64,000 nucleotides of DNA from Hydractinia symbiolongicarpus (taxonomy: Eukaryota > Cnidaria > Hydrozoa > Anthoathecata > Hydractiniidae): positions 29,080,001-29,144,000 of the forward strand of contig NC_079884.1 in assembly GCF_029227915.1 (NCBI RefSeq), written 5' to 3'. Under the pieces are notes generated by a model, which searched no databases, was not told the origin of the DNA, and worked only from the letters and a program-made list of their open reading frames with translations. This document shows positions 49,988 to 63,480 of the stretch, one piece after another (positions within the stretch are counted from its first letter, which is position 1; the number at the start of each line of letters is the position of its first letter). A program made the translations under genes and the position numbers.

Positions 49988-52193
49988 CTCCATTTAAAAA
50001 TTTAGATAAATAAGTCATTTTTACTGTGGGACCAATCCTAGCCGTTAGCGCGCGCTGAAGATATAGAGACAGTTTTGAAAACTCCATTTCATTGACCTTC
50101 TAACATTGTCAATCCGTTTGAGTTACAACGGTTGCGTCACATATTCGTACCAACATGTATTTAGCGATAGTATTCGGATATTTCTAGGTTGCATCGCTTT
50201 TAACAGTGAAACGATTGATTCTGGGACTTAATTGAACTGATTTTGGACTGTGACCTTATAAATGTTATAAATGAGGCAGTTTCACTACAAGAAGTAACAT
50301 TATTCTTAATTTGGCATGATTGCTGGAACTCAGCGATTACACTGAGCGCTGTGGTAGCGCTTTATTAAAAAATTAAGATAAATAAGTCATTTTTAACTGT
50401 GGCACCAATCCTAGCCGGTAGTTCGCGCTGAAGAAATAGAGACAGTTTCAAAAACTACATTTCATTTACTTTCTAGCGGTGTCAATCCTTTTGAGTTACA
50501 ACGGTTGCGTCACATATTCGTACCAACATGTATTTAGCGATATTTCTCCTCTATTACTAGGTTGCATCGTTTTTAACAGTGAAACGATTGACTGTGGGAC
50601 TTAATTGAACTGATTTTGGACTGTAACTTTATAAATTGAAATTGAGACAATTGGACTTCAAGAAATAACATTCTTCTTACTTTGACATGATTGCCGAAAC
50701 TCAGCGATTACACTGGGCGCTGTAGTAGCGATTCATTTAAAAATTAAGATAAAAAATTCAGTTAGCTCGCGCTGAAGAAATAGAAACAGTCTAAAAAACT
50801 ACATGTCATTTACTTTCTAACGGTGTCAGTCCGTTTAAGTTACAAGGGTTCTGTCACATATTCGTACCAACATGTATTTAGTGATTTTCTTCCGATATTA
50901 CTAGGTTGCATCGCTTTTAACAGTGAAACGATTGACTGTGGGAATTAATTGTACTAACTTTGGACTGTGACCTGATAAATGTAATAAATGAGACAATTGG
51001 TCTCCAAGAAATAACATTCTTCTTAATTTAAATTGATTGCCGGACTCAGGCATTACACTGGGCGCTGTAGTAGCGCTTCATTTAAAAATTTAGATAAAAA
51101 ATTCAGTTTTTACTGTGGGACCAATCCTAGCAGTTAGCTCGCGCTGAAGAAATAGAGACAGTTTCAAAAACTACATTTCATTTACTTTTTAACGGTGTCA
51201 GTCCGTTTAAGTTACAACGGTTCTGTCACATATTCGTACCAACATGTATTTAGTGATTTTCTTCCGATATTACTAGGTTGCATCGCTTTTAACAGTGAAA
51301 CAATTGATTCTGGGACTTAATTGAACTGATTTTGGACAGTGACCTTATAAATGTTATAAGTGAGACAATTGGACTCCAAGAAATAACATTCTTCTTAACT
51401 TGACATGATTGTGGGAACTCAGCGATTACACTGGACCCCGTGGTAGCGCTGCATTTAAAAATTTAGATAAATAAGTCATTTTTACTGTGGGACCAATCCT
51501 AGCCGTTAGTTCGCGCTGAAGAAATAGGAACAGTTCCTAAGACTACATTTCATTGACATTCTAGCGGTATAAATCCGTTTGAGTTACAACGGTTGCGTCA
51601 CATATTCGTACCAACATGTACTCAGCAATAGTATTCGGATGTTACTAGGTTGCATCGCTTTTAACAGTGAAACGATTGATTCTGGGACTTAATTGAACTG
51701 ATTTTGGACTTTGACCTTATAACTGTGATAAATGAGGCAGTTTGACTACAAGAAGTAACATTCTTCTTAATTTGACATGATTGCGGGAACTCAGCGATTA
51801 CACTGAGCGCTGTGGTAAGTCTTTATTAAAAAATTAAGATAAATAAGTCATTTTTAACTGTGGCACCAATCCTAGCCGGTAGTTTGCGCTGAAGAAAAAG
51901 AGACAGTTTCAAAAACCACATTTCATTTACTTTCTAACGGTGTCAATCCGTTTGAGTTACAACGGTTGCGTCATATAGTCGTACCAACATGTATTTAGCG
52001 ATATTTTTCCTCTATTACTAGGTTGCATCGCTTTTAACAGTGAAACGATTGACTGTGGGACTTAATTGAACTGACTTTGGACTTTGACCTTATGAATGTG
52101 ATAAATGAGGCAGTTTGCCTCCAAGAAGTAACATTCTTCTTAATTTGACATGATTGCTGGAACTCAGCGATTACACTGAGCGCTGTGGTAGCG
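49988..52193 (+). repeat. Domain III, first part: mixed monomers
   Basis: Monomers start at 49988, 50360, 50731 (345 bp), 51076, 51449 and 51821. The first resembles E or I (preceded by GTAGCCCTCC in place of GTAGCGCTCC). The next resembles J or P. The fourth begins like O and continues as N. The fifth has CTGCATTTAAAAATTTAG and ends GACTTTGACC. The sixth has AAAAACCACATTTC and GTCATATAGTCG and is preceded by GTGGTAAGTC, which has lost the usual AGCGCT. The last three have relatives at 57756-58870. Confidence 0.82.
50731..51075 (+). repeat. 345-bp monomer with a 27-bp internal deletion
   Basis: AAAAAATTCA (ending 50760) is followed directly by GTTAGCTCGCGCTG. In related monomers such as 52565 the 27 bases that include TTTTTACTGTGGGACCAATC and CCTAGCC lie between them. 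GTT is present at both ends of the missing tract, so a short-homology deletion is likely. The rest of the unit is a normal N-type monomer. Confidence 0.9.
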
Positions 52194-54175
52194 CTTTATT
52201 AAAAAATTAAGATAAATAAGTCATTTTAACTGTGGCACCAATCCTAGCCGGTAGTTCGCGCTGAAGAAATAGAGACAGTTTAAAAAACTACATTTCATTT
52301 ACTTTCTAACGGTGTCAATCCATTTGAGTTACAACGGTTGCGTCACATATTCGTACCAACATGTATTTAGCGATATTTCTCCTCTATTACTAGGTTGCAT
52401 CGCTTTTAACAGTGAAACGATTGACTGTGGGACTTAATTGAACTGATTTTGGACTGTAACCTTATAAATGCGAAATTGAGACAATTGGACTTCAAGAAAT
52501 AACATTATTCTTACTTTGACATGATCGCCGAAACTCAGCGATTACATTGGGCGCTGTGGTAGCGATTCATTTAAAAATTAAGATAAAAAATTCAGTTTTT
52601 ACTGTGGGACCAATCCTAGCCGTTAGCTCGCGCTGAAGAAACAGAGACAGTTTAAAAAACTACATTTCATTTACTTTCTAACGGTGTCAATCCATTTGAG
52701 TTACAACGGTTGCGTCACATATTCGTACCAACATGTATTTAGCGATATTTCTCCTCTATTACTAGGTTGCATCGCTTTTAACAGTGAAACGATTGACTGT
52801 GGGACTTAATTGAACTGATTTTGGACTGTAACCTTATAAATGCGAAATTGAGACAATTGGACTTCAAGAAATAACATTCTTCTTACTTTGACATGATCGC
52901 CGAAACTCAGCGATTACATTGGGCGCTGTGGTAGCGATTCATTTAAAAATTAAGATAAAAAATTCAGTTTTTACTGTGGGACCAATCCTAGCAGTTAGCT
53001 CGCGCTGAAGAAATAGAGACATTCTAAAAAACTACATTTCATTTACTTTCTAACGGTGTCAGTCCGTTTAAGTTACAACGGTTCTGTCACATATTCGTAC
53101 CAACATGTATTTAGTGATTTTCTTCCGATATTACTAGGTTGCATCGGTTTTAACAGTGAAACGATTGACTGTGGGACTTAATTGAACTAACTTTGGACTG
53201 TGACCTGATAAATGTAATAAATGAGACAATTGGTCTCCAAGAAGTAACATTCTTCTTAATTTGACATGATTACCGGACTCAGGCATTACACTGGGCGCTG
53301 TAGTAGCGCTCCATTTAAAAATTTAGATAAATAAATCATTTTTACTGTGGGAACAATCCTAGCCGTTAGCGCGCGCAGAAAATATAGAGACAGTTTCAAA
53401 AACTGCATTTCATTGACTTTATAACGGTGTCAATCTGTTTGAGTTAAAACGGTTGCGTCACATATTCGTACTAACATGTATTTAGCGATATTTTTCCTCT
53501 ATTACCAGGTTGCATCGCTTTTAACAGTGAAACGATTGACTGTGGGACTTAATTGAACTGATTTTGGACTGTAACCTTTTATATGTGAAAGTGAGACAAT
53601 TGTACTTCAAGAAATAACATTCTTCTTACATTGACATGATTGTCGAAACTCAGCGATTACACCGGGCGCTGTGGTAGCGATTCATTTAAAAATTAAGATA
53701 AAAAATTCAGTTTTTACTGTGGGACCAATCCTAGCAGTTAGCTCGCGCTGAAGAAATAGAGACAGTTTAAGAAACTACATTTCATTTACTTTCTAACGGT
53801 GTCAGTCCGTTTAAGTTACAACAGTTCTGTCACATATTCGTACCAACATGCATTTAGTGATTTTCTTCCGATATTACTTAGTTGTATCGCTTTTAACAGT
53901 GAAACGATTGACTGTGGGACTTAATTGAACTAACTTTGGACTGTGACCTGATAAATGTAATAAATGAGACAATTGGTCTCCAAGAAATAACATTCTTCTT
54001 AACTTGATATGATTGTGGGAACTCAGCGATTACACTAGACCTCGTGGTAGCGCTCCATTTAAAAATTTAGATAAATAAGTCATTTTTACTGTGGCACCAA
54101 TCCTAGCCGTTAGTTCGCGCTGAAGAAATAGGTACAGTTCCAAAGACTGCATTTCATTGACTTTCTATCGGTATA

Positions 54176-54201
54176 AATCCATATATCCATAAATCCACAT
54201 A
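54176..54201 (+). repeat. Short AATCCATA-type tandem replacing part of the conserved core, copy 1
   Basis: Three approximate 8-mers (AATCCATA, TATCCATA, AATCCACA) stand where other monomers have CCGTTTGAGTTACAACGG and TTGCGTCACAT. The monomer is 364 bp, 9 bp shorter than normal. The CCGTT/AACGG dyad is lost. Confidence 0.9.
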
Positions 54202-57142
54202 CTCGTACCAACATGTATTTAGCGATAGTATTCAGATATTACTAGGTTGCATGGCTTTTAACAGTGAAACGATTGACTGTGGGACTTAATTGAACTGATT
54301 TTGGACTTTGACCTTATAAATGTGATAAATGAGGCAGTTTGACTACAAGAAATAACATTCTTCTTAATTTAAAATGATTGCCGGACTCAGGCATTACACT
54401 GGGCGCTGTAGTAGCGCTTCATTTAAAAAATTAGATAAATAAGTCATTTTTACTGTGGGACCAATCCTAGCCATTAGCCCGCGCTGAAAATATAGAGACA
54501 GTTTCAAAAACTACATTTCATTGACTTTATAACGGTGTCAATCTGTTTGAGTTACAACGGTTGCGTCACATATTCGTACCAACATGTATTTAGCGATATT
54601 TTTCCTCTATTACTAGGTTGCATCGCTTTTAACAGTGAAACGATTGACTGTGGGACTTAATTGAACTGATTTTGGACTGTAACCTTTTAAATGTGAAAGT
54701 GAGACAATTGGACTTCAAGAAATAACATTCTTCTTACATTGACATGATTGCCGAAACTCAGCGATTACACTGGGCGCTGTGGTAGCGATTCATTTAAAAA
54801 TTAAGATAAAAAATTCAGTTTTTACTGTGGGACCAATCCTAGCAGTTAGCTCGCGCTGAAGAAATAGAGACAGTTTCAAAAACTACATTTCATTTACTTT
54901 TTAACGGTGTCAGTCCGTTTAAGTTACAACGGTTCTGTCACACATTCGTACCAACATGTATTTAGTGATTTTCTTCCGATATTACTAGGTTGCATCGCTT
55001 TTAACAGTGAAACGATTGACTGTGGGACTTAATTGAACTGACTTTGCACTTTGACCTTATGAATGTGATAAATGAGGCAGTTTGCCTCCAAGAAGTAACA
55101 TTCTTCTTAATTTGACATGATTGCTGGAACTCAGCGATTACACTGAGCGCTGTGGTAGCGCTTTATTAAAAAATTAAGATAAATAAGTCATTTTAACTGT
55201 GGCACCAATCCTAGCCGGTAGTTCGCGCTGAAGAAATAGAGACAGTTTAAAAAACTACATTTCATTTACTTTCTAACGGTGTCAATCCATTTGAGTTACA
55301 ACGGTTGCGTCACATATTCGTACCAACATGTATTTAGCGATATTTCTCCTCTATTACTAGGTTGCATCGCTTTTAACAGTGAAACGATTGACTGTGGGAC
55401 TTAATTGAACTGATTTTGGACTGTAACCTTATAAATGCGAAATTGAGACAATTGGACTTCAAGAAATAACATTCTTCTTACTTTGACATGATCGCCGAAA
55501 CTCAGCGATTACATTGGGCGCTGTGGTAGCGATTCATTTAAAAATTAAGATAAAAAATTCAGTTTTTACTGTGGGACCAATCCTAGCCGTTAGCTCGCGC
55601 TGAAGAAACAGAGACAGTTTAAAAAACTACATTTCATTTACTTTCTAACGGTGTCAATCCATTTGAGTTACAACGGTTGCGTCACATATTCGTACCAACA
55701 TGTATTTAGCGATATTTCTCCTCTATTACTAGGTTGCATCGCTTTTAACAGTGAAACGATTGACTGTGGGACTTAATTGAACTGATTTTGGACTGTAACC
55801 TTATAAATGCGAAATTGAGACAATTGGACTTCAAGAAATAACATTCTTCTTACTTTGACATGATCGCCGAAACTCAGCGATTACATTGGGCGCTGTGGTA
55901 GCGATTCATTTAAAAATTAAGATAAAAAATTCAGTTTTTACTGTGGGACCAATCCTAGCAGTTAGCTCGCGCTGAAGAAACAGAGACATTCTAAAAAACT
56001 ACATTTCATTTACTTTCTAACGGTGTCAGTCCGTTTAAGTTACAACGGTTCTGTCACATATTCGTACCAACATGTATTTAGTGATTTTCTTCCGATATTA
56101 CTAGGTTGCATCGGTTTTAACAGTGAAACGATTGACTGTGGGACTTAATTGAACTAACTTTGGACTGTGACCTGATAAATGTAATAAATGAGACAATTGG
56201 TCTCCAAGAAGTAACATTCTTCTTAATTTGACATGATTACCGGACTCAGGCATTACACTGGGCGCTGTAGTAGCGCTCCATTTAAAAATTTAGATAAATA
56301 AATCATTTTTACTGTGGGAACAATCCTAGCCGTTAGCGCGCGCAGAAAATATAGAGACAGTTTCAAAAACTGCATTTCATTGACTTTATAACGGTGTCAA
56401 TCTGTTTGAGTTAAAACGGTTGCGTCACATATTCGTACTAACATGTATTTAGCGATATTTTTCCTCTATTACCAGGTTGCATCGCTTTTAACAGTGAAAC
56501 GATTGACTGTGGGACTTAATTGAACTGATTTTGGACTGTAACCTTTTATATGTGAAAGTGAGACAATTGTACTTCAAGAAATAACATTCTTCTTACATTG
56601 ACATGATTGTCGAAACTCAGCGATTACACCGGGCGCTGTGGTAGCGATTCATTTAAAAATTAAGATAAAAAATTCAGTTTTTACTGTGGGACCAATCCTA
56701 GCAGTTAGCTCGCGCTGAAGAAATAGAGACAGTTTAAAAAACTACATTTCATTTACTTTCTAACGGTGTCAGTCCGTTTAAGTTACAACGGTTCTGTCAC
56801 ATATTCGTACCAACATGCATTTAGTGATTTTCTTCCGATATTACTTAGTTGTATCGCTTTTAACAGTGAAACGATTGACTGTGGGACTTAATTGAACTAA
56901 CTTTGGACTGTGACCTGATAAATGTAATAAATGAGACAATTGGTCTCCAAGAAATAACATTCTTCTTAACTTGATATGATTGTGGGAACTCAGCGATTAC
57001 ACTAGACCTCGTGGTAGCGCTCCATTTAAACATTTAGATAAATAAGTCATTTTTACTGTGGCACCAATCCTAGCCGTTAGTTCGCGCTGAAGAAATAGGT
57101 ACAGTTCCAAAGACTGCATTTCATTGACTTTCTATCGGTATA

Positions 57143-57168
57143 AATCCATATATCCATAAATCCACATA
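57143..57168 (+). repeat. AATCCATA-type tandem, copy 2
   Basis: Same replacement as at 54176, exactly one octamer (2967 bp) downstream, inside the 364-bp monomer 57020-57383. Confidence 0.9.
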
Positions 57169-57755
57169 CTCGTACCAACATGTATTTAGCGATAGTATTC
57201 AGATATTACTAGGTTGCATGGCTTTTAACAGTGAAACGATTGACTGTGGGACTTAATTGAACTGATTTTGGACTTTGACCTTATAAATGTGATAAATGAG
57301 GCAGTTTGACTACAAGAAATAACATTCTTCTTAATTTAAAATGATTGCCGGACTCAGGCATTACACTGGGCGCTGTAGTAGCGCTTCATTTAAAAAATTA
57401 GATAAATAAGTCATTTTTACTGTGGGACCAATCCTAGCCATTAGCCCGCGCTGAAAATATAGAGACAGTTTCAAAAACTACATTTCATTGACTTTATAAC
57501 GGTGTCAATCTGTTTGAGTTACAACGGTTGCGTCACATATTCGTACCAACATGTATTTAGCGATATTTTTCCTCTATTACTAGGTTGCATCGCTTTTAAC
57601 AGTGAAACGATTGACTGTGGGACTTAATTGAACTAACTTTGGACTGTGACCTGATAAATGTAATAAATGAGACAATTGGTCTCCAAGAAATAACATTTTT
57701 TTTAACTTGACATGATTGTGGGAACTCCGCGATTACACTAGACCGCGTGGTAGCG

Positions 57756-59984
57756 CTACATTTAAAAATTTAGATAAATAAGTCATTATTACTGTGGGAC
57801 CAATCCTAGCCGTTAGCGCGCGCTGAAAATATAGAGACAGTTTCAAAAACTCTATTTCATTGACCTTCTTACAGTGTCAATCCGTTTGAGTTACAACGGT
57901 TGCGTCACATATTCGTACCAACATGTATTTAGCGATAGTATTCGGATATTACTAGGTTGCATCGCTTTTAACAGTGAAACGATTGATTCTGGGATTTAAT
58001 TGAACTGATTTTGGACAGTGACCTTATAAATGTTATAAGTGAGACAATTGGACTCAAAGAAATAACATTCTTCTTAACTTGACATGATTGTGGGAACTCA
58101 GCGATTACACTGGACCCCTGTAGCGCTGCATTTAAAAATTTAGATAAATAAGTCATTTTTACTGTGGGACCAATCCTAGCCGTTAGTTCGCGCTGAAGAA
58201 ATAGGAACAGTTCCAAAGACTACATTTCATTGACATTCTAGCGGTATAAATCCGTTTGAGTTACAACGGTTGCGTCACATATTCGTACCAACATGTATTC
58301 AGCGATAGTATTCGGATGTTACTAGGTTGCATCGCTTTTAACAGTGAAACGATTGATTCTGGGACTTAATTGAACTGATTTTGGACTTTGACCTTATAAA
58401 TGTGATAAATGAGGCAGTTTGACTACAAGAAGTAACATTCTTCTTAATTTGACATGATTGTGGGAACTCAGCGATTACACTGAGCGCTGTGGTAGCGCTT
58501 TATTAAAAAATTAAGATAAATAAGTCATTTTTAACTGTGGCACCAATCCTAGCCGGTAGTTCGCGCTGAAGAAATAGAGAAAGTTTCTAAAACCACATTT
58601 CATTTACTTTCTAACGGTGTCAATCCGTTTGAGTTACAACGGTTGCGTCATATAGTCGTACCAACATGTATTTAGCGATATTTTTCCTCTATTACTAGGT
58701 TGCATCGCTTTTAACAGTGAAACGATTGACTGTTGGACTTAATTGAACTGACTTTGGATTTTGACCTTATGAATGTGATAAATGAGGCAGTTTGCCTACA
58801 AGAAGTAACATTCTTCTTAATTTGACATGATTGCTGGAACTCAGCGATTACACTGAGCGCTGTGGTAGCGCTTTATTAAAAAATTAAGATAAATAAGTCA
58901 TTTTAACTGTGGCACCAATCCTAGCCGGTAGTTCGCGCTGAAGAAATAGAGACAGTTTCAAAAACTACATTTCATTTACTTTCTAACGGTGTCAATCCAT
59001 TTGAGTTACAACGGTTGCGTCACATATTCGTACCAACATGTATTTAGCGATATTTCTCCTCTATTACTGGGTTGCATCGCTTTTAACAGTGAAACGATTG
59101 ACTGTGGGACTTAATTGAACTGATTTTGGACTGTAACCTTATAAATGCGAAATTGAGACAATTGGACTTCAAGAAATAACATTCTTCTTACTTTGACATG
59201 ATCGCCGAAACTCAGCGATTACATTGGGCGCTGTGGTAGCGATTCATTTAAAAATTAAGATAAAAAATTCAGTTTTCACTGTGGGACCAATCCTAGCCGT
59301 TAGCTCGCGCTGAAGAAACAGAGACAGTTTAAAAAACTACATTTCATTTACTTTCTACCGGTGTCAGTCCGTTTAAGTTACAACGGTTCTGTCACATATT
59401 CGTACCAACATGTATTTAGTGATTTTCTTCCGATATTACTAGGTTGCATCGGTTTTAACAGTGAAACGATTGACTGTGGGACTTAAATGAACTAACTTTG
59501 GACTGTGACCTGATAAATGTAATAAATGAGACAATTGGATTCCAAGAAGTAACATTCTTCTTAATTTGACATGATTACCGGACTCAGGCATTACACTGGG
59601 CGCTGTAGTAGCGCTCCATTTAAAAATTTAGATAAATAAATCATTTTTACTGTGGGAACAATCCTAGCCGTTAGTGCGCGCAGAAAATATAGAGACAGTT
59701 TCAAAAACTGCATTTCATTGACTTTATAACAGTGTCAATCTGTTTGAGTTAAAACGGTTGCGTCACATATTCGTACTAACATGTATTTAGCGATATTTTT
59801 CCTCTATTACCAGGTTGCATCGCTTTTAACAGTGAAACGATTGACTGTGGGACTTAATTGAACTGATTTTGGACTGTAACCTTTTAAATGTGAAAGTAAG
59901 ACAATTGTACTTCAAGAAATAACATTCTTCTTACATTGACATGATTGTCGAAACTCAGCGATTACACCGGGCGTTGTGGTAGCG
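57756..59984 (+). repeat. Partial third copy of the 51449-53680 region
   Basis: Monomers start at 57756, 58126 (370 bp), 58498, 58871, 59242 and 59614. Those at 58126, 58498, 58871 and 59242 match 51449, 51821, 52194 and 52565 at offset 6677 bp (shared CTGCATTTAAAAATTTAG, GTCATATAGTCG, AAGTCATTTTAACTG, GATCGCCGAAAC). The 59242 monomer changes to the sequence of 52937 (TGCATCGGTTTTAAC), and 59614 then matches 53309 at offset 6305 bp, so one monomer was lost. Near 58116 GGACCCCTGTAGCG replaces GGACCCCGTGGTAGCG. Confidence 0.85.
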
Positions 59985-61103
59985 ATTCATTTAAAAATTA
60001 AGATAAAAAATTCAGTTTTTACTGTGGCACCAATCCTAGCCGGTAGTTCGCGCTGAAGAAATAGAGACAGTTTCAAAAACTACATTTCATTTACTTTCTA
60101 ACGGTGTCAATCCATTTGAGTTACAACGGTTGCGTCACATATTCGTACCAACATGTATTTAGCGATATTTCTCCTCTATTACTAGGTTGCATGGCTTTTA
60201 ACAGTGAAACGATTGACTGTGGGACTTAATTGAACTGATTTTGGACTTTGACCTTATAAATGTGATAAATGAGGCAGTTTGACTACAAGAAGTAACATTC
60301 TTCTTAATTTGACATGATTGCTGGAACTCAGCGATTACACTGGGCGCTGTGGTAGCGCTCTATTACAAAATTAAGATAAATAAGTCATTTTTAACTGTGG
60401 CACCAATCCTAGCCGGTAGTTCGCGCTGAAGAAATAGGAACAGTTCCAAAGACTACATTTCATTGACATTCTAGCGGTATAAATCCGTTTGAGTTACAAC
60501 GGTTGCGTCACATATTCATACCAACATGTATTTAGCGATAGTATTCGGATATTACTAGGTTGCATCGCTTTTAACAGTGAAACGATTGACTGTGGGACTT
60601 AATTGAACTGATTTTAGACTTTGACCTTATAAATGTGATAAATGAGGCAGTTTGACTACAAGAAGTAACATTCTTCTTAATTTGACATGATTGCTGGAAC
60701 TCAGCGATTACACTGAGCGCTGTGGTAGCGCTTTATTAAGGAATTAAGATAAGTAAGTCATTTTTAACTGTGGCACCAATCCTAGCCGGTAGTTCGCGCC
60801 GAAGAAATAGAGGCAGTTTCAAAAACTACATTTCATTGATTTTCTAACCTTGTCAATCCGTTTGAGCTACAACGGTTGCGTCACATATTCGTACCAACAT
60901 GTATTTAGCGATAGTATTGGGATATTACTAGGTTGCATCGCTTTTAACAGTGAAACGATTGACTGTGGGACTTAATTGAACTGATTTTTGACTTTGACCT
61001 TATAAATGTGATAAGTGAGCCAGTTTGACTACAAGAATTAACATTCTTATTAATCTGACATGATTGCTGGAACTCAGCGATTACACTGGGCGCTGTGCTA
61101 GCG
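59985..61103 (+). repeat. Three transition monomers before the tetramer
   Basis: Monomers start at 59985, 60358 and 60731. The first begins GATTCATTTAAAAATTAAG as at 53680 and then continues like the monomer at 52194, ending with TTGCATGGCTTTTAAC as at 54242. The second resembles M and I. The third has AAGGAATTAAGATAAGTAAG, GCGCCGAAG and GAGCTACAACGG, which I did not see elsewhere. The duplicated tetramer sequence already begins near 60985 (GATTTTTGACTTTGACC). Confidence 0.8.
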
Positions 61104-61971
61104 TTTTCTTTAAAAATTATGATAAATAAGTCTTTTCTTACTGTGCGACCAATCCTAGACGTTGCTTCGCGCTAAAGAAATAGGAACAGTTTCAAAGACT
61201 ACATTTCATTGACTTTCTGGCGGTATCAATCCGTTTGAGTTACAAAGGTTCCGTCACATATTCGTACCAACATGTATTTAGCGATAGTATTTGGATATTA
61301 CTAGGTTGCATCCCTTTTAACAGTGAAACGTTTGACTGTGGGACTTAATTGAACTGACTTTGGACTATGACCTTATAAATGTGATAAGTGAGCCATTTTG
61401 ACTACAAGAAATAACATTCTTATTAGTCTGACATGATTGCTGGATCTTAGCGATTACTGTGGGCGCTGTGCTAGCGTTTTCTTTAAAAATTAAGATAAAT
61501 AAGTCTTTTTTCACAGTGGGACCAATCCTAGCCGTTAGTTCGCGCTGAAGAAATAGAGACAGTTTCAAAAACTATATTTCATTGACTGTCTAACGGTGTA
61601 AATCCGTTTAAGTTACAACGGTTGCGTCACATATTCGTACCAACATGTATTTAGTGATTTTCTTCCGATATTATTAAGTTGCATCGCTTTTAACAGTGAA
61701 ACAATTGACTGTGGGACTTAATTGAACTAACTTTGGACTGTGACCTGATAAATGTGATAAATGAGACAATTGGACTCCAAGAAATAACATTCTTCTTATT
61801 TTGACATGATTTTGGGAACTCAGCGATTACACTGGACCCTGTGGTAGGGTTCATTTAAAAATTTAGATAAATAAGTCATTTTTACTGTGGCACCAATCCT
61901 AGCCGTTAGTTCGCGCTGAAGAAATAGGTACAGTTCCAAAGACTACATTTCATTGACTTTCTATCGGTATA

Positions 61972-61997
61972 AATCCATATATCCATAAATCCACATA
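61972..61997 (+). repeat. AATCCATA-type tandem, copy 3
   Basis: Same replacement as at 54176, in the 364-bp monomer 61850-62213 of the tetramer. Confidence 0.9.
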
Positions 61998-63454
61998 TTC
62001 GTACCAACATGTATTTAGCGATAGTATTCGGATATTACTAGGTTGCGTGGCTTTTAACAGTGAAACGATTGACTGTGGGACTTAATTGAAATGATTTTGG
62101 ACTTTGACCTTATAAATGTGATAAATGAGGCAGTTTGACTACAAGAAGTAACATTCTTCTTAATTTGACATGATTGCTGGAACTCAGCGATTACACTGGG
62201 CGCTGTGGTAGCGCTTTAATACAACATTAAGATAAATAAGTAATTTTTAACTGTGGCACCAATCCTAGCCGGTAGTTCGCGCTGAAGAAATAGAGACAGT
62301 TTCAAAAACTACATTTTATTGATTTTCTAACTTTGTCAATCCGTTTGAGTTACAACGGTTGCGTCACATATTCGTACCAACATGTATTTAGTGATTTTCT
62401 TCCGATATTACTAGGTTGCATAGCTTTTAACAGTGAAACGATTGACTCTGGGACTTAATTGAACTGATTTTTGACTTTGACCTTATAAATGTGATAAGTG
62501 AGCCAGTTTGACTACAAGAATTAACATTCTTATTAATCTGACATGATTGCTGGAACTCAGCGATTACACTGGGCGCTGTGCTAGCGTTTTCTTTAAAAAT
62601 TATGATAAATAAGTCTTTTCTTACTGTGCGACCAATCCTAGCCGTTGCTTCGCGCTAAAGAAATAGGAACAGTTTCAAAGACTACATTTCATTGACTTTC
62701 TGGCGGTATCAATCCGTTTGAGTTACAACGGTTCCGTCACATATTCGTACCAACATGTATTTAGCGATAGTATTTGGATATTACTAGGTTGCATCCCTTT
62801 TAACAGTGAAACGTTTGACTGTGGGACTTAATTGAACTGACTTTGGACTATGACCTTATAAATGTGATAAGTGAGCCATTTTGACTACAAGAAATAACAT
62901 TCTTATTAGTCTGACATGATTGCTGGATCTTAGCGATTACTGTGGGCGCTGTGCTAGCGTTTTCTTTAAAAATTAAGATAAATAAGTCTTTTTTCACAGT
63001 GGGACCAATCCTAGCCGTTAGCTCGCGCTGAAGAAATAGAGACAGTTTCAAAAACTATATTTCATTGACTGTCTAACGGTGTAAATCCGTTTAAGTTACA
63101 ACGGTTGCGTCACATATTCGTACCAACATGTATTTAGTGATTTTCTTCCGATATTATTAAGTTGCATCGCTTTTAACAGTGAAACAATTGACTGTGGGAC
63201 TTAATTGAACTAACTTTGGACTGTGACCTGATAAATGTGATAAATGAGACAATTGGACTCCAAGAAATAACATTCTTCTTATTTTGACATGATTTTGGGA
63301 ACTCAGCGATTACACTGGACCCTGTGGTAGTGTTCATTTAAAAATTTCGATAAATAAGTCATTTTTACTGTGGCACCAATCCTAGCCGTTAGTTCGCGCT
63401 GAAGAAATAGGTACAGTTCCAAAGACTACATTTCATTGACTTTCTATCGGTATA

Positions 63455-63480
63455 AATCCATATATCCATAAATCCACATA
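63455..63480 (+). repeat. AATCCATA-type tandem, copy 4
   Basis: Same replacement, exactly 1483 bp downstream of copy 3, in monomer 63333-63696. Confidence 0.9.

Larger units (their letters stand above)
52194..57619 (+). repeat. 2967-bp octamer, two copies
   Basis: Copy 1 monomers start at 52194, 52565, 52937, 53309, 53680, 54053, 54417 and 54788. Copy 2 starts at 55161, 55532, 55904, 56276, 56647, 57020 and 57384. All offsets are 2967 bp. I saw only a handful of differences, such as ACATTATTC near 52505 against ACATTCTTC, GTTTAAGAAAC near 53766 against GTTTAAAAAAC, and AAAAATTTAG at 54062 against AAACATTTAG at 57029. Similarity starts in the monomer at 51821 (TTTGCCTCCAAG near 52112 and 55079) and ends near 57619, where GAACTAACTTTGG replaces GAACTGATTTTGG. 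Confidence 0.92.

Noticed and set aside
54176-54201. Microsatellite insertion
   Set aside because: The 8-mer tract replaces monomer sequence and shortens the unit by 9 bp, so it is recorded as a replacement and not as an added microsatellite.
57968-58216. Minus-strand open frame of 82 codons
   Set aside because: It crosses a monomer boundary, is made wholly of satellite sequence, is broken in nearly all other monomers of the same type, and shows no recognisable domain, ribosome-binding or splice context. It is a chance frame.
61365-61568. Minus-strand open frame of 67 codons, repeated identically at 62848-63051
   Set aside because: The identical product looks like conservation but is explained by the 1483-bp tetramer duplication that carries both. 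No coding signature is visible.
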